From: CAVZVZ01 sp963778895
GTDB lineage: Bacteria; Actinomycetota; Acidimicrobiia; Acidimicrobiales; Acidimicrobilacustridaceae
Length of the DNA stretch: 64,000 nt
Assembly: GCA_963778895.1 (NCBI GenBank)
Contig: CAVZVZ010000005.1
Span: 2,274,000-2,337,999, forward strand
Reading direction: 5' to 3'
The position numbers and the translations under genes are program-made. Positions 41,555 to 50,317 of this stretch are shown here, piece by piece. The first letter of the stretch is position 1, and every line of letters begins with the position of its first letter. The notes below the pieces were generated by a model that was given only the letters and a program-made list of their open reading frames with translations, was not told the origin of the DNA and searched no databases.

Positions 41555-44500
41555 TCAGCAGCGCGTGACCCCGAGTAATGCCGACGCCTCACGGGCCAAG
41601 GTGGCCATACCAAGCTTGGTCGCGACCGCCTCGGACGCGTCCAGCAATTCCCGTGCGCGTGCCGCATCGCCTTTCCTCTCGCGGGCGAGAAGCATGTCCG
41701 CGTACCAGTAGCGCGTGCGGGCGATCAGCGGCGGCGATTCGAGACGCAGCTCGATCTCGAGGGCGGCCTCGAAATGGGCTTCGGCCTCGTCCCACCGTTC
41801 CAGCACTGCAGCGACCTGACCCAGCGATCGATCCATGGAGCCGACGCAAGCGGCGGTGGCGCCCGCGATCGGGCATGTGCCTGCGTAGGGAGCCAAGAGC
41901 CGGTACAGGTCGGCGGCCCCGTCGGGTCGCGCCACTCTCGCCATGAGTTCACCGAGAACGAACAGGCCGACGGCTTTGTCGAGACGGTATTCGAAGTCTG
42001 CGAAGCGGTCGGCCGCCCATTGGTCGAGTGCAGCTTGGGCCTCGTCGAGCCGTCCCAATTCGGCGCGCGCCAAGGCGAGCGCGGCACCGAACGCGGGCAG
42101 CCCCGGCACCGAGTCGATCATCGCGGCCGCGAACGGTTCGAGCTCGCCGATACGACCCTGCTCACGGCGGAGCAGGAACAGCTGGGCCAGGCCGACCGAG
42201 TGGCTGTTCGGGTGGTCCGCCCAGAAAGAGAGACTGTTCTCGTTCCATTGCTCCGCGGCGTCGAAGTCCCCATCGAGCAGCGCACTGAGGCCGTTCCAGT
42301 ACGAACCGAACGCCAGGTGGTCTCCGCTCGTTCCGAGGTCCCCGATCAGGTCGACGAGCCTCGATCTGGCATCGGCCGCGCCGAGCTCGAGGGCGTGACG
42401 TACCGACCAAACCTGGACCGCCCGCTGCCGGGAGTGGGCGCCCAGCGCTCGGCAGACCTCCTCGGCCTCGGTGAACAACCGCGCCCGCTCGCCGGTCGTT
42501 GGCTCGCCAGCCAGCGTGGCATACCGGCTTCCCAACGCCGTGAGTAGCGAATGCAGGTCGCCGGAACTTCGGGCCACGTCGAGGGCCCGCTCTGCCAGTT
42601 GCTCGCCGCGCACTGGATCGCCGCCCGAGACGGTCCAATACGACGCCAAATGGGACAACAGCTCGGCTTGGAGGCCGGAAGCATTGTCGCCGAGGGTCCC
42701 GAGACCTTCTTCGATGAGCCCGGGGATGGTGTCGTCCTCACGGCCGATGACCGAGTGAACCGACGCGAAAAACAGGGCGGCCTTCGCGAAGGTCACGGTG
42801 TCGCCCGAGCGTCGACTCAGGTCAAGGGCACGCTCGAGGTGGCGTTCATACTCCATCCGCCACCCGGTCAAGACCAGGGCCTCGACCATCTCGAGGCGTA
42901 GCTGCGCTTCCCATGTCTCGTTGGGTTCGCGGTCGAGTTCGAGTACCTGAAGCGCGCGCGTCAGCATCTCGCAGGCCTCCTCCGGTGCGTGCCGGAAGCG
43001 CGCGTCCTTGGCCGCGCGCAGCGCAAAGTCGACGGCGCGCTCACACGTTCCTGCGCGGGCTGCCTCCGCTGCGTGATGTGCGAGCGGTGCCAACAAGTCG
43101 TCGGTGTCGCCGTACACCGCCAGGATCCCTTCCAGGACTTGAAGATGGACCCTCGCCCGCCGCGCCGACGACATCTCCTCGTACAACGTCTGGCGCACCA
43201 ATGCGTGTGTGAAGGCGTAGACGTTCCGACCGCGCAGGTCCTCCGTCAGGAGGCTCGCGTGCACTGCGAGATCCAGCGCGTCGAGCAGTTCGTCAGCGTT
43301 CTCGGCTGCTGACGGGATGGCCTCGAGCACCTCGAGGTCGAAGCTCGTTCCCACGACCGAGGCCGCTCGCAGCGCCTGGCTCACGCTGTCCGGCAGTCGC
43401 GCCAGGCGCCGTCCGATCACCTCGCGGACGCCTTCGGGCAACTTGCCGACATGACCGGACTCACCGACATGACGGATGAGCTCGCGAACGAAGAACGGAT
43501 TGCCGTCGGTCTGGTCATGGAGCATCCGTGCCAGCGCCACCGACGGATCCACCGAGTGCTCGGCATGCAGGCACTCCGTAATGGCCGCCTCGTCAAGGCC
43601 CTTCAAAGTGATCCGGGCGACACGGGATTCAGGTGTCAGGTCCGCGAGCGTTGCGGCCAACGGGTGCATACGGTCGAGCTCGGTGTCGCGGTAGGTGCCG
43701 ATGATGAGGAGTGGCACCGGTTGCGCGGGCTGGAGCAGGTAGCGCAACAGCAGCAGCGTGGGTTGCGTCGCCCAGTGCAGATCCTCGAGGACCAACACAA
43801 CAGGCCCGTGCCGAGCCATCTCGGCGAGCAGCGTGGCGAACGCGTCGAAGAGCACCGCTCGCTCGTCACCGGACTCCAACCCACCCAGACCACCCCGCAC
43901 ATTTCCGGTTGCATCGCGAGGCCCGGCCAGGCCGGGCACGAGCGCACCGAGCGGTTCGGCCAACCGTCCGAGCCGGCGCGCCAGGTTGTCAGTGGGAACC
44001 GATCGTGTGTAGGCGACCAGCGACTCGGCGAACGGCTCGAACGGACGCAATGGCTCCTCGCTGCATCGGCCCGCGAGCACCGTCGCGCCTTCTAGGTGTG
44101 CCCTGGTGGCGAACTCGGCCGTGAGCCTCGTCTTGCCGATGCCCGGCTCACCGGCCAGACCGACGAACCGAGGTCCCGCGGTCTGCGCCGTCGCCCACGC
44201 TTCCTGAAGTGCGGCCATCTCGCCGTCGCGCCCGGCGAACGGACCGGACCGTGCGACGTCGAACATCGTCGGCAGCGGGACGGTTTCGGCGACCGGGAGC
44301 TCCACGGCAACCGACGAGGTCGAGGCGAGCGGGGGGAAGTGCGACGGCAGATCCGGATGGGACACCTGGAAGATCCGCTCGGGGCGCGCCAGACCCTTCA
44401 GTTCGTAGGAGCCGAGATCGACGAGCTCCACGTCGTCGGCGCGCGCATCGCCGAGGACCTGAGCAGTCGTTTCGGAGACCACGAGCTGGCCGCCGTGCGC

Positions 44501-44908
44501 CAAGTTGCGGATGCGCGCACAGCGGATGACCGCCGCGCCGCGGTAGTTGCTTCGGGCAACCTCCGCCTCGCCCGTGTGGAGCGCCATCCGCACACGCACC
44601 TCGGCACCGTCAGGCCACGGTTCGGCGACGAACGAACGCTGGATCGCGATCGCGCAGTCGAGTGCGTCCCTCGCGCGGAGGAACACGGCCACGAGGCTGT
44701 CCCCTTCGCCCTGCTCGGTTGGCCGGATCCCGCCGTGCACCGCGAGCAGCTCGTCAACGAGCTCATCGTGGCGCGTCATGGCCGCGGCTGCCTCCGCCGG
44801 GTTGTCCTGCCACATCGTCGTCGAGCCCTCGACGTCGGTGAGCAGAAACGTCACCGTTCCGGTCGGGAGCGCAGAATCCGTCTCACTCGTCCGATCCAAC
44901 CGAGTCAC
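41555..44908 (-). CDS. Class III cyclase-AAA ATPase-TPR regulator
   Basis: A 1117-residue protein. Residues about 16-190 are a class III nucleotide cyclase homology domain: TFLLTDVEGST has metal-binding Asp25 and EGDSLVAVF has Asp70, but the base-selecting Lys just before the second Asp is not evident. An AAA/STAND ATPase follows, with Walker A GEPGIGKT at 253-260 and Walker B VVLVLEDLHWA. The C-terminal 600 residues are TPR-like helices. Unlike related MalT/LuxR-type proteins, no C-terminal HTH is present. It could be a signal-dependent cyclase or a protein-binding ATPase switch. Starts at GTG 44908. Confidence 0.85.
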   Translation of the reverse strand: MTRLDRTSETDSALPTGTVTFLLTDVEGSTTMWQDNPAEAAAAMTRHDELVDELLAVHGGIRPTEQGEGDSLVAVFLRARDALDCAIAIQRSFVAEPWPDGAEVRVRMALHTGEAEVARSNYRGAAVIRCARIRNLAHGGQLVVSETTAQVLGDARADDVELVDLGSYELKGLARPERIFQVSHPDLPSHFPPLASTSSVAVELPVAETVPLPTMFDVARSGPFAGRDGEMAALQEAWATAQTAGPRFVGLAGEPGIGKTRLTAEFATRAHLEGATVLAGRCSEEPLRPFEPFAESLVAYTRSVPTDNLARRLGRLAEPLGALVPGLAGPRDATGNVRGGLGGLESGDERAVLFDAFATLLAEMARHGPVVLVLEDLHWATQPTLLLLRYLLQPAQPVPLLIIGTYRDTELDRMHPLAATLADLTPESRVARITLKGLDEAAITECLHAEHSVDPSVALARMLHDQTDGNPFFVRELIRHVGESGHVGKLPEGVREVIGRRLARLPDSVSQALRAASVVGTSFDLEVLEAIPSAAENADELLDALDLAVHASLLTEDLRGRNVYAFTHALVRQTLYEEMSSARRARVHLQVLEGILAVYGDTDDLLAPLAHHAAEAARAGTCERAVDFALRAAKDARFRHAPEEACEMLTRALQVLELDREPNETWEAQLRLEMVEALVLTGWRMEYERHLERALDLSRRSGDTVTFAKAALFFASVHSVIGREDDTIPGLIEEGLGTLGDNASGLQAELLSHLASYWTVSGGDPVRGEQLAERALDVARSSGDLHSLLTALGSRYATLAGEPTTGERARLFTEAEEVCRALGAHSRQRAVQVWSVRHALELGAADARSRLVDLIGDLGTSGDHLAFGSYWNGLSALLDGDFDAAEQWNENSLSFWADHPNSHSVGLAQLFLLRREQGRIGELEPFAAAMIDSVPGLPAFGAALALARAELGRLDEAQAALDQWAADRFADFEYRLDKAVGLFVLGELMARVARPDGAADLYRLLAPYAGTCPIAGATAACVGSMDRSLGQVAAVLERWDEAEAHFEAALEIELRLESPPLIARTRYWYADMLLARERKGDAARARELLDASEAVATKLGMATLAREASALLGVTRC

Positions 44909-45010
44909 CAGCGGCGGACTCTACCCGGTCACATCCGCCAAGCCGCCTGAACCGAGCCCGACAACGGCCAGCCCCGTTGGAACGCCGTCGGGTTCGACGC
45001 GACCGCTCTT

Positions 45011-45060
45011 CACGCAACCGCGCCCGCGGACAACGATCGGTAGCGGCGCGCGGCCGAACG
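45011..45060. repeat. 50-bp repeat matching 50318-50365
   Basis: CACGCAACCGCGCCCGCGGA then CAACGATCGGTAGCGGCGCG aligns with 50318-50365 with a few mismatches and one indel. Nature unknown. Confidence 0.6.
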
Positions 45061-45469
45061 CATTTCCGGCACCGACAGGCTAGAGACCGGTGCCCCTCCG
45101 AAGCGCTCTAAACGCAAACACATTGGCCATTAGGCGGGCGGAGAACAAGCGCGTAAACCGCTCCGGCCAGGCACGCCCCACCGACAAGGCTGCGAACACA
45201 TCTCGCCATGGCCCAAGCGTTGGCGCTCGTTCGCTACCGGACAAGGGGCCAAGATCCTTCGGGTCGCAGACGCAGGAACTGGCTCGACACGATCGGATTC
45301 GCGCTCGAGGTCGGCGGTGCCGCGGTGCTGCTCCGCGCCATCGTGAATCTCGGTCGGTCACTCACGTCGCTGCCGACAATCACGAGACAGAACGGACAGT
45401 AGGGGCGGCCGACCGGTCGATCATTACAGCGCTCAGATGATGACGCAGACCCTCCCAGCACGTGACCGA

Positions 45470-45507
45470 GATCAACGCACACGGACACGTCTCCGGTAAA
45501 ACACGCC
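45470..45507 (-). repeat. Degenerate IS-end copy 9
   Basis: GAGATCAACGCACACGGACA then CGTCTCCGGTAAAACAC keeps the left two thirds of the IS-end consensus but has lost the GGCACCCAC terminus. Confidence 0.4.
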
Positions 45508-45508
45508 T

Positions 45509-45778
45509 TCAGGCGAGACGCATGAACATCTTTTCGACTTCGTTTATCGGGTAGCCGTCGGCTTCGGCCTCATCGGGGTGGGTGATGCAGTACCTGAGCC
45601 CGGCGCTCACGAGTCGGAATCCGGCTTGTTCGAGTGCACGGTTGGCGGCGGAGATCTGGGTGACGATGTCGCGGCATTCGCGACCCTCACCCAACATGCG
45701 CTCGATGCCTTGTACCTGGCCGGCGACGCGTCGCAATCGCTTGCGAAGGTCATCCGTGACGTCCTCGGGCAGTTCCAT
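45509..45778 (-). CDS. CsoR-family repressor of the CstR (persulfide-sensing) type
   Basis: An 89-residue all-helical repressor; ATG 45778 follows AGAGGAGAACGTC. RLRRVAGQVQGIERMLGEGR is the family signature. Two cysteines, Cys35 (GRECRDIV) and Cys64 (LRYCITHP), are 29 residues apart, as in CsoR and CstR. The Cu-binding His of CsoR, expected four residues before the second Cys, is Gly60 here. That loss marks CstR-like proteins, which form di- or trisulfide crosslinks with persulfides. The divergent sulfur-detoxification operon and its operators support the call. Confidence 0.85.
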   Translation of the reverse strand: MELPEDVTDDLRKRLRRVAGQVQGIERMLGEGRECRDIVTQISAANRALEQAGFRLVSAGLRYCITHPDEAEADGYPINEVEKMFMRLA

Positions 45779-45827
45779 GACGTTCTCCTCTGGTGATTCG
45801 TGCGCAGCGGCCGCATCCTTTGAACAG

Positions 45828-45843
45828 ATACCCCCAGGGGTTT
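45828..45843. promoter_or_regulatory. CsoR/CstR-type operator 1
   Basis: ATACCCCCAGGGGTTT is a near-perfect G/C-tract palindrome (ATACCCC/GGGGTTT) like known CsoR/CstR operators. It lies between the repressor gene and the rhodanese gene. Confidence 0.65.
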
Positions 45844-45862
45844 GTTCAAACTCAGGATAGGG

Positions 45863-45876
45863 TACCCCCTACGGTA
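45863..45876. promoter_or_regulatory. CsoR/CstR-type operator 2
   Basis: TACCCCCTACGGTA (arms TACC/GGTA) lies 20 bp from operator 1 and 35 bp before the rhodanese GTG. Confidence 0.5.
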
Positions 45877-45910
45877 TCTCCGAGCCGCATCCCGGATTGG
45901 AAGGTCGAGC

Positions 45911-46276
45911 GTGAGCGTGCTGTCCAAGTTGTTCGGTAACTCCACTGCTGTCCGCGTCGGTCCGGTCGACGCGCAGGAACTGTTGCGCGTGGGTGCTCTG
46001 CTGATCGACGTCCGCGAGAAGGCGGAATGGGACGCGGGGCATGCACCGAAGGCCAAGCACCACCCGCTCGGAGATTTGACTAGGTCCATGACGCGTCTCC
46101 CCGAGGGCCGCACCCTCGTCGTCGTGTGCCGGTCCGGTAACCGTTCGGCGCGCGCCACGAAGATGCTCACTCGGGCCGGCTTCGACGCCATGAACCTCAC
46201 CGGCGGTATGACCGCCTGGCAGGGGGCCGGCCTTCCGATGGTCAACAGCCGTGGCAAGAGGGGCTCGGTCAGATGA
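45911..46276 (+). CDS. Single-domain rhodanese (sulfurtransferase)
   Basis: The start is taken at GTG 45911 with GGAAGGTCGAGC upstream; an in-frame start further left would cover the operators. The 121-residue rhodanese has LLIDVREKAEWDAGHAPKAK, the active-site loop VVCRSGNRSARA with its catalytic Cys, and MNLTGGMTAWQGAGLPM. It transfers sulfane sulfur between persulfides and acceptors such as sulfite or thiols. Its stop overlaps the start of the exporter gene (ATGA). Confidence 0.9.
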   Translation: MSVLSKLFGNSTAVRVGPVDAQELLRVGALLIDVREKAEWDAGHAPKAKHHPLGDLTRSMTRLPEGRTLVVVCRSGNRSARATKMLTRAGFDAMNLTGGMTAWQGAGLPMVNSRGKRGSVR

Positions 46277-47109
46277 ACGAGCGGGCGTTGATCGTCTCGC
46301 CGCTGGGGTTCCTGATAGGCGTCTCGCTCGGTGCGCTCGGCGGTGGCGGTTCGATTCTCGCGGTCCCCATCCTTGTCTATGCGGCGGGGGAGAGTCCCCA
46401 AGCTGCAACGACGACATCGCTGATCATCGTGGGTACCGCCTCGCTCGTGGGGATGTTCGCTCACCTGCGCGCCGGCCGTGTCCGGGTACTGCCCGGCGTC
46501 CTGTTCGGACTCGCTGGGATCGGCGGGTCGGTGCTGGGTACGCGTCTCAATCACTCCGTGGACGCAAACGTCCTGCTGCTCGCGTTCGCGGGGCTCATGC
46601 TCGTCGCGGCGTGGCGGATGTGGGTCAACCAGAGCGAGCCCGGTGCCGGGGACGAGGACTTCGAGGTCTTCCCCGAACCCGAACCGAGCCGTTCGGGGCC
46701 GGTGGTGACTCGTACGCACGTGACGGTTGCCGTGGTGGGCAAGGTCCTCGTGGCGGGCAGCATCGTTGGCTTCATCACTGGGTTCTTCGGTGTCGGCGGC
46801 GGTTTCGTTGTCGTGCCCGCGCTCGTGCTTGTACTGGGGTTCGACATGGCCGAGGCCGTCGGTACGTCGCTCCTCGTGATCGCCATCAATTCCGCCGTGG
46901 CGCTGGCCGGTCGAGTCGGCAACACCACGGTCGATTGGGCCGTCGCCGCTCCGTTCACCGTCGCGGCACTTCTTGGCGTCTCGGTGGGCAAGGCCGTCGC
47001 CGACCGGCTGCCTACCGTCACCCTCGTCCGCTGGTTCGTCGCCCTGCTCGTCGTGCTCGCCACCTACGTCGCGATTCGCGCCGGCGTGGCCCTGGAATCG
47101 GCCCGGTAG
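46273..47109 (+). CDS. TauE/SafE-family sulfur-anion exporter
   Basis: A 278-residue membrane protein with two homologous halves: LGALGGGGSILAVPILVYAAG (motif GGGG-I-VP) and FITGFFGVGGGFVVVPALVL (motif GVGGGF-VVP), as in TauE/SafE/DUF81 proteins that export sulfite, thiosulfate or sulfoacetate. An acidic cytosolic loop (EDFEVFPEPEP) joins the halves. Translationally coupled to the rhodanese. A third operator starts at the base after its stop codon. Confidence 0.88.
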   Translation: MNERALIVSPLGFLIGVSLGALGGGGSILAVPILVYAAGESPQAATTTSLIIVGTASLVGMFAHLRAGRVRVLPGVLFGLAGIGGSVLGTRLNHSVDANVLLLAFAGLMLVAAWRMWVNQSEPGAGDEDFEVFPEPEPSRSGPVVTRTHVTVAVVGKVLVAGSIVGFITGFFGVGGGFVVVPALVLVLGFDMAEAVGTSLLVIAINSAVALAGRVGNTTVDWAVAAPFTVAALLGVSVGKAVADRLPTVTLVRWFVALLVVLATYVAIRAGVALESAR

Positions 47110-47125
47110 ATACCCAGTGGGGTAT
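47110..47125. promoter_or_regulatory. CsoR/CstR-type operator 3, internal
   Basis: ATACCCAGTGGGGTAT has perfect 6-bp arms (ATACCC/GGGTAT) around AGTG, beginning directly after the TAG of the exporter gene. It implies a second CstR-controlled promoter for the DUF2892-MBL-mshC genes. Confidence 0.7.
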
Positions 47126-47196
47126 GACCTTCGCCTCTACTGCCGCCGGAGGCGACGGCGCATCATCCGATCATCAACCACAACACGGAGGTCGTC

Positions 47197-47415
47197 ATGA
47201 AACAGAACATGGGCAAAGCCGATCGGCTCGTACGGGCACTGCTGATTGCCCCGGTACTGCTGGTCATAGCGTTCCTGGCCGGCATCGCGACCGTCGTCGG
47301 GGTTATCGCCGCCGCGCTGGCCGTCGTCATGCTCGGCACCGCAGCCCTGGGTTACTGCCCGCTTTACGCGCCGTTCCATTTCCGCACGAACGGCGAGCAC
47401 CAGACGATCGCTTGA
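47197..47415 (+). CDS. DUF2892 (YgaP-TM-like) small membrane protein
   Basis: A 72-residue protein after ACGGAGGTCGTC. MGKADRLVRALLIAPVLLVI then two membrane helices and ALGYCPLYAPFHFRT match the DUF2892 domain, which occurs alone or fused to rhodanese (YgaP). The Cys in GYCPLY is the conserved one and could receive a persulfide. Its placement between exporter and rhodanese-MBL genes suggests membrane-associated sulfane-sulfur handling. Confidence 0.88.
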   Translation: MKQNMGKADRLVRALLIAPVLLVIAFLAGIATVVGVIAAALAVVMLGTAALGYCPLYAPFHFRTNGEHQTIA

Positions 47416-47442
47416 CCCTAGTTCTCGCCACAAGGAGATCCG

Positions 47443-48531
47443 ATGAACAAACAGATCAATGCCCGCGATGTCGCCGCGCGCCTCGGCACCGAGCAGGAGC
47501 CGTTCATCTTGGACGTGCGCGAGCCCGAGGAAGTCGCCGAGTGGGCCATCCCCGGCGCCGTCAACATACCGATGGGTCAGCTCGCGCGTCGCGCCGCTGA
47601 GATCCCTCGCGACGAGCAGGTCGTGGTGGTGTGCGCGTCGGGAGGACGCTCGGCGCGCGCGACCAGCGAGCTCGCTGGCACCGGTTTGGATGCTTATGAC
47701 CTCCGCGGTGGCATGGCCGCTTGGGCCACGGTCTACGACACCGCCGAGTTCCCCGCGGGCGCCGCCACGATCGTGCAAGTCCGTCGACGCGGCAAGGGAT
47801 GCCTGTCCTATGTCGTCGGTTCGGACGGGGAGGCTTATGTCGTCGACCCGTCCACCGACATCAGCCACTACCTCGAGATCGCCGCCGACAAGGGTTGGAC
47901 CATCACGAAGGTCTTCGACACCCACCTTCACGCCGATCACCTGTCCGGCGCGCGCGACTTGGCCGAAGCCACCGGCGCCACGCTGTATTTGAACCCCGCC
48001 GACACGTTCACGTTTGACTACACACCACTTCGCGACGGCGAACACTTTCAACTGCCTGGTGGTGTCGCGATGTCGGTTGCGGCAATGTCCACGCCCGGCC
48101 ACACCATGGGCTCGACGATGTACTTCGTCGGCGACGCTGCTGTGCTGACTGGTGACACCCTGTTCGTCGAGGGTGTGGGCCGTCCCGACCTCGCTGACAA
48201 GTCCGAGGAGTTCGCGCACAACCTGTACCACTCGCTCCAGGAACGGGTGCTCACGTTGCCCGACACGACCTTCATACTGCCGGGCCACTACAGCGAAGGG
48301 GTGCCGGTGCACCCGCACGTGCCCGTCGGCGCGCCATTGGCTCAGTTGCGCCGCACCCTCGAACCGCTGCAGCTCGACGAGGACGACTTCGTCACCTGGG
48401 CGGTATCGCGCGCGACACCGAGACCACCGAACTACGGCGAGATCATCAAGGCCAACATGGGCAAGCCCGACACATCGCTAGACAGGCTGCAAGCGCTCGA
48501 GCTCGGCCCCAACCGCTGCTCGGCCTCGTGA
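47443..48531 (+). CDS. Rhodanese-persulfide dioxygenase (ETHE1-like MBL) fusion
   Basis: A 362-residue fusion behind CAAGGAGATCCG. Residues 1-100 are a rhodanese domain (FILDVREPEEVAEW, active Cys in VVCASGGRSARA). Residues about 110-340 are a metallo-beta-lactamase-fold dioxygenase with THLHADHLSGAR, STPGHTMGSTMYFVGDAAVLTGDTL (split) and ILPGHY for the single iron site of ETHE1 type. It should oxidise thiol persulfide to sulfite and pass sulfur by its rhodanese unit. Domain order is the reverse of staphylococcal CstB. Its stop overlaps a GTG of the mshC frame. Confidence 0.9.
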   Translation: MNKQINARDVAARLGTEQEPFILDVREPEEVAEWAIPGAVNIPMGQLARRAAEIPRDEQVVVVCASGGRSARATSELAGTGLDAYDLRGGMAAWATVYDTAEFPAGAATIVQVRRRGKGCLSYVVGSDGEAYVVDPSTDISHYLEIAADKGWTITKVFDTHLHADHLSGARDLAEATGATLYLNPADTFTFDYTPLRDGEHFQLPGGVAMSVAAMSTPGHTMGSTMYFVGDAAVLTGDTLFVEGVGRPDLADKSEEFAHNLYHSLQERVLTLPDTTFILPGHYSEGVPVHPHVPVGAPLAQLRRTLEPLQLDEDDFVTWAVSRATPRPPNYGEIIKANMGKPDTSLDRLQALELGPNRCSAS

Positions 48532-48581
48532 CCCCGGTCGCGAACGGCCGTAGTCTTGGCGCCGAAGGAGAGGACAACGCC

Positions 48582-49817
48582 ATGGTTCAGCAACGTCCCA
48601 CCGGAGAGCTGTGGCCGGGTTCGTCATCGGAATTGAAGTCGACGGTCTCTCCCGCTGGTTCGAAGACCGCGGCGAAGACGATGACCGCGCATGCCGGGCT
48701 CGGTCCAGCACCGTCGTTGCGCATCGCTGGTGTCCCATTGCCGGTGCTCGGGCGGGCCCGAATGTACGTCTGCGGCATCACTCCGTACGAGACCACCCAC
48801 GTCGGCCATGCGGCCACCTTCGTGTGGGCTGACGTCGCGGCGCGGGTGCTGCGCCTGACGGGTACGGCGGTAGAGGTGTGTCGCAACGTGACCGACATCG
48901 ACGACCACCTCCTCAGCCAGGCCGAGCGCAACGGTGTGGCGTGGCGATCGCTGGCCACGCAGGAGACCTATCGGTTCGAGCACGACATGGCACAGCTCGG
49001 AGTGGTGCGCCCAACCTATGAGCCCCGCAGCCGCGACTACCTCGACGAGGTCATCGCCCTCGCGGCTCAGCTGCTCGCTACGGGAGCGGCGTATGAGCGC
49101 AATGGCTCGGTGTACTTCCGCGGTAACGATGTCGCGTCGAGGGCAGGACTGGATCGCGACCGTGCCATCGAGCTCGCTCGAGCCAACGGCGGCCACCCTG
49201 ATGATCCAGACAAGGATGATCCACTCGATGCCGCGCTGTGGCAGCGATCTGTCGGCGACGAACCGGCGTGGGAGAGCCCCTGGGGTCTCGGGCGGCCCGG
49301 TTGGCATGCCGAATGCACGGCGATGTCGCTGGCGACACTCGGACCGACCGTCGACTTGCATGTGGGCGGGGAGGACCTCGCCTTCCCGCATCACGTCTAC
49401 GAGGCCGCCCAAGCCGAGGCCTACACGGGCGTTCGCCCCTTCGCTCGGGCGTGGATGCACGTTGGCAGCGTTCTCGTCGAGGGCGACAAGATGTCCAAAT
49501 CCGCGGGCAACCTCGTCTATGTCCACGACGTGCTCGATCGTTTCCCGCCCGGCGCCTTGCGGCTGTTGATTCTCTCGAGGAGCTGGTCCGATCAGTGGGA
49601 GTTCGACGAGGCCGGACTCGAACAAGCGGCCGGCGAACTGGAGAGCCTGCGGGGCTCGGGTGCCGCGACTGGCGACCGTGAGCTCGCCGAGCACCAAGTC
49701 GCGTCGGCGCTCCTCGATGACCTCGACGTCCCCCGAGCTCTAGCCGTCGCGAAAGAAGCCGGCGGGCCGGTGCTCAGCGACCTCGTCGCACTGCTTGGAC
49801 TATCCCTGAGGGACTGA
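48582..49817 (+). CDS. mshC: L-cysteine:1D-myo-inositol 2-amino-2-deoxy-alpha-D-glucopyranoside ligase (mycothiol synthesis)
   Basis: ATG 48582 with GAAGGAGAGGACAAC upstream gives 411 residues, the normal MshC length; the frame is open to GTG 48528, which overlaps the previous stop. The cysteinyl-tRNA-synthetase-like core has the zinc Cys in MYVCGITPYETTHVGHAATF (HIGH variant HVGH), GWHAECTAM, GGEDLAFPHH and DKMSKSAGN. The CGITPYxxTHxGHAAT signature and the lack of the CysRS anticodon domain favour MshC. It ligates cysteine to GlcN-Ins. Position behind a persulfide-detoxification operon is unusual. Confidence 0.85.
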   Translation: MVQQRPTGELWPGSSSELKSTVSPAGSKTAAKTMTAHAGLGPAPSLRIAGVPLPVLGRARMYVCGITPYETTHVGHAATFVWADVAARVLRLTGTAVEVCRNVTDIDDHLLSQAERNGVAWRSLATQETYRFEHDMAQLGVVRPTYEPRSRDYLDEVIALAAQLLATGAAYERNGSVYFRGNDVASRAGLDRDRAIELARANGGHPDDPDKDDPLDAALWQRSVGDEPAWESPWGLGRPGWHAECTAMSLATLGPTVDLHVGGEDLAFPHHVYEAAQAEAYTGVRPFARAWMHVGSVLVEGDKMSKSAGNLVYVHDVLDRFPPGALRLLILSRSWSDQWEFDEAGLEQAAGELESLRGSGAATGDRELAEHQVASALLDDLDVPRALAVAKEAGGPVLSDLVALLGLSLRD

Positions 49818-49981
49818 GCGGGCCCCGGTGTCTTACCCGAGACGTCGCATTTAGTTACAGTCACGACGCGGCGCGTTCACATCGGACGTCCGGTGGTGCA
49901 TTCGTGACTTTCGGGCCTGCATCGCGTGGTGGGCGCTCTCGGCGGTGGTCTACGACCATCGTGACCCGTGACATCCATGTG

Positions 49982-49995
49982 GTTAGGCAACTAAC
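49982..49995. promoter_or_regulatory. Palindrome GTTAG-GCAA-CTAAC
   Basis: A perfect 5-bp-arm palindrome with a TA-step core like MarR-family operators. A related site is at 56211-56224. Another palindrome, CCTGGTG-TC-CACCAGG, lies at 50003-50018. The 49818-50146 stretch holds no gene. Confidence 0.4.
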
Positions 49996-50146
49996 TGACT
50001 GACCTGGTGTCCACCAGGCGGGTCAACTCCAGAGAAAGGCTGTGCGGTCACGCGCGCAATGAGGGTTGAAACTCACCGGCTAAGTAGTGGGTTGCGATTC
50101 GCGGTGACCCCCTCCAGGAGCGGTTTGACCATGGAGGTCTTTCCCG

Positions 50147-50224
50147 ATGGCTGTGGACGAGGCGCGTGTCGAGGAACTGGTCGGACTGCTAGCCGGCTTT
50201 ATGACGGGCGGCTGGGAGCGGTAG
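50147..50224 (+). pseudogene. 25-codon truncated ORF with strong ribosome site
   Basis: ATG 50147 follows ATGGAGGTCTTTCCCG. The product MAVDEARVEELVGLLAGFMT then GGWER resembles a protein N-terminus cut short by a stop. I cannot name the family. It may be the start of a gene deleted by a rearrangement; a repeat lies 94 bp downstream. Confidence 0.3.
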
Positions 50225-50317
50225 CCCCCGCGCAGTACTGCTGGTAACCACTGATCGGTCCCGAGTTGAGGTCCTCCACCAGCCAGGGCCACAGGGTGAC
50301 GCAACCAGTGGGGCGAT

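Larger units (their letters stand above)
44909..45508. other. 600-bp intergenic stretch with repeat debris
   Basis: Only weak coding signals are seen. A 64-codon frame at 45208-45402 with one hydrophobic segment (FALEVGGAAVLLRAIVNLG) lacks a ribosome site and is not called. The region contains the repeat at 45011-45060 and a degenerate IS end at 45470-45507, placed just behind the CstR-like gene. Confidence 0.4.

Noticed and set aside
45208..45402. 64-codon ORF with one hydrophobic segment
   Set aside because: No Shine-Dalgarno, unremarkable codon use and surrounded by repeat debris; too weak to call as a gene.
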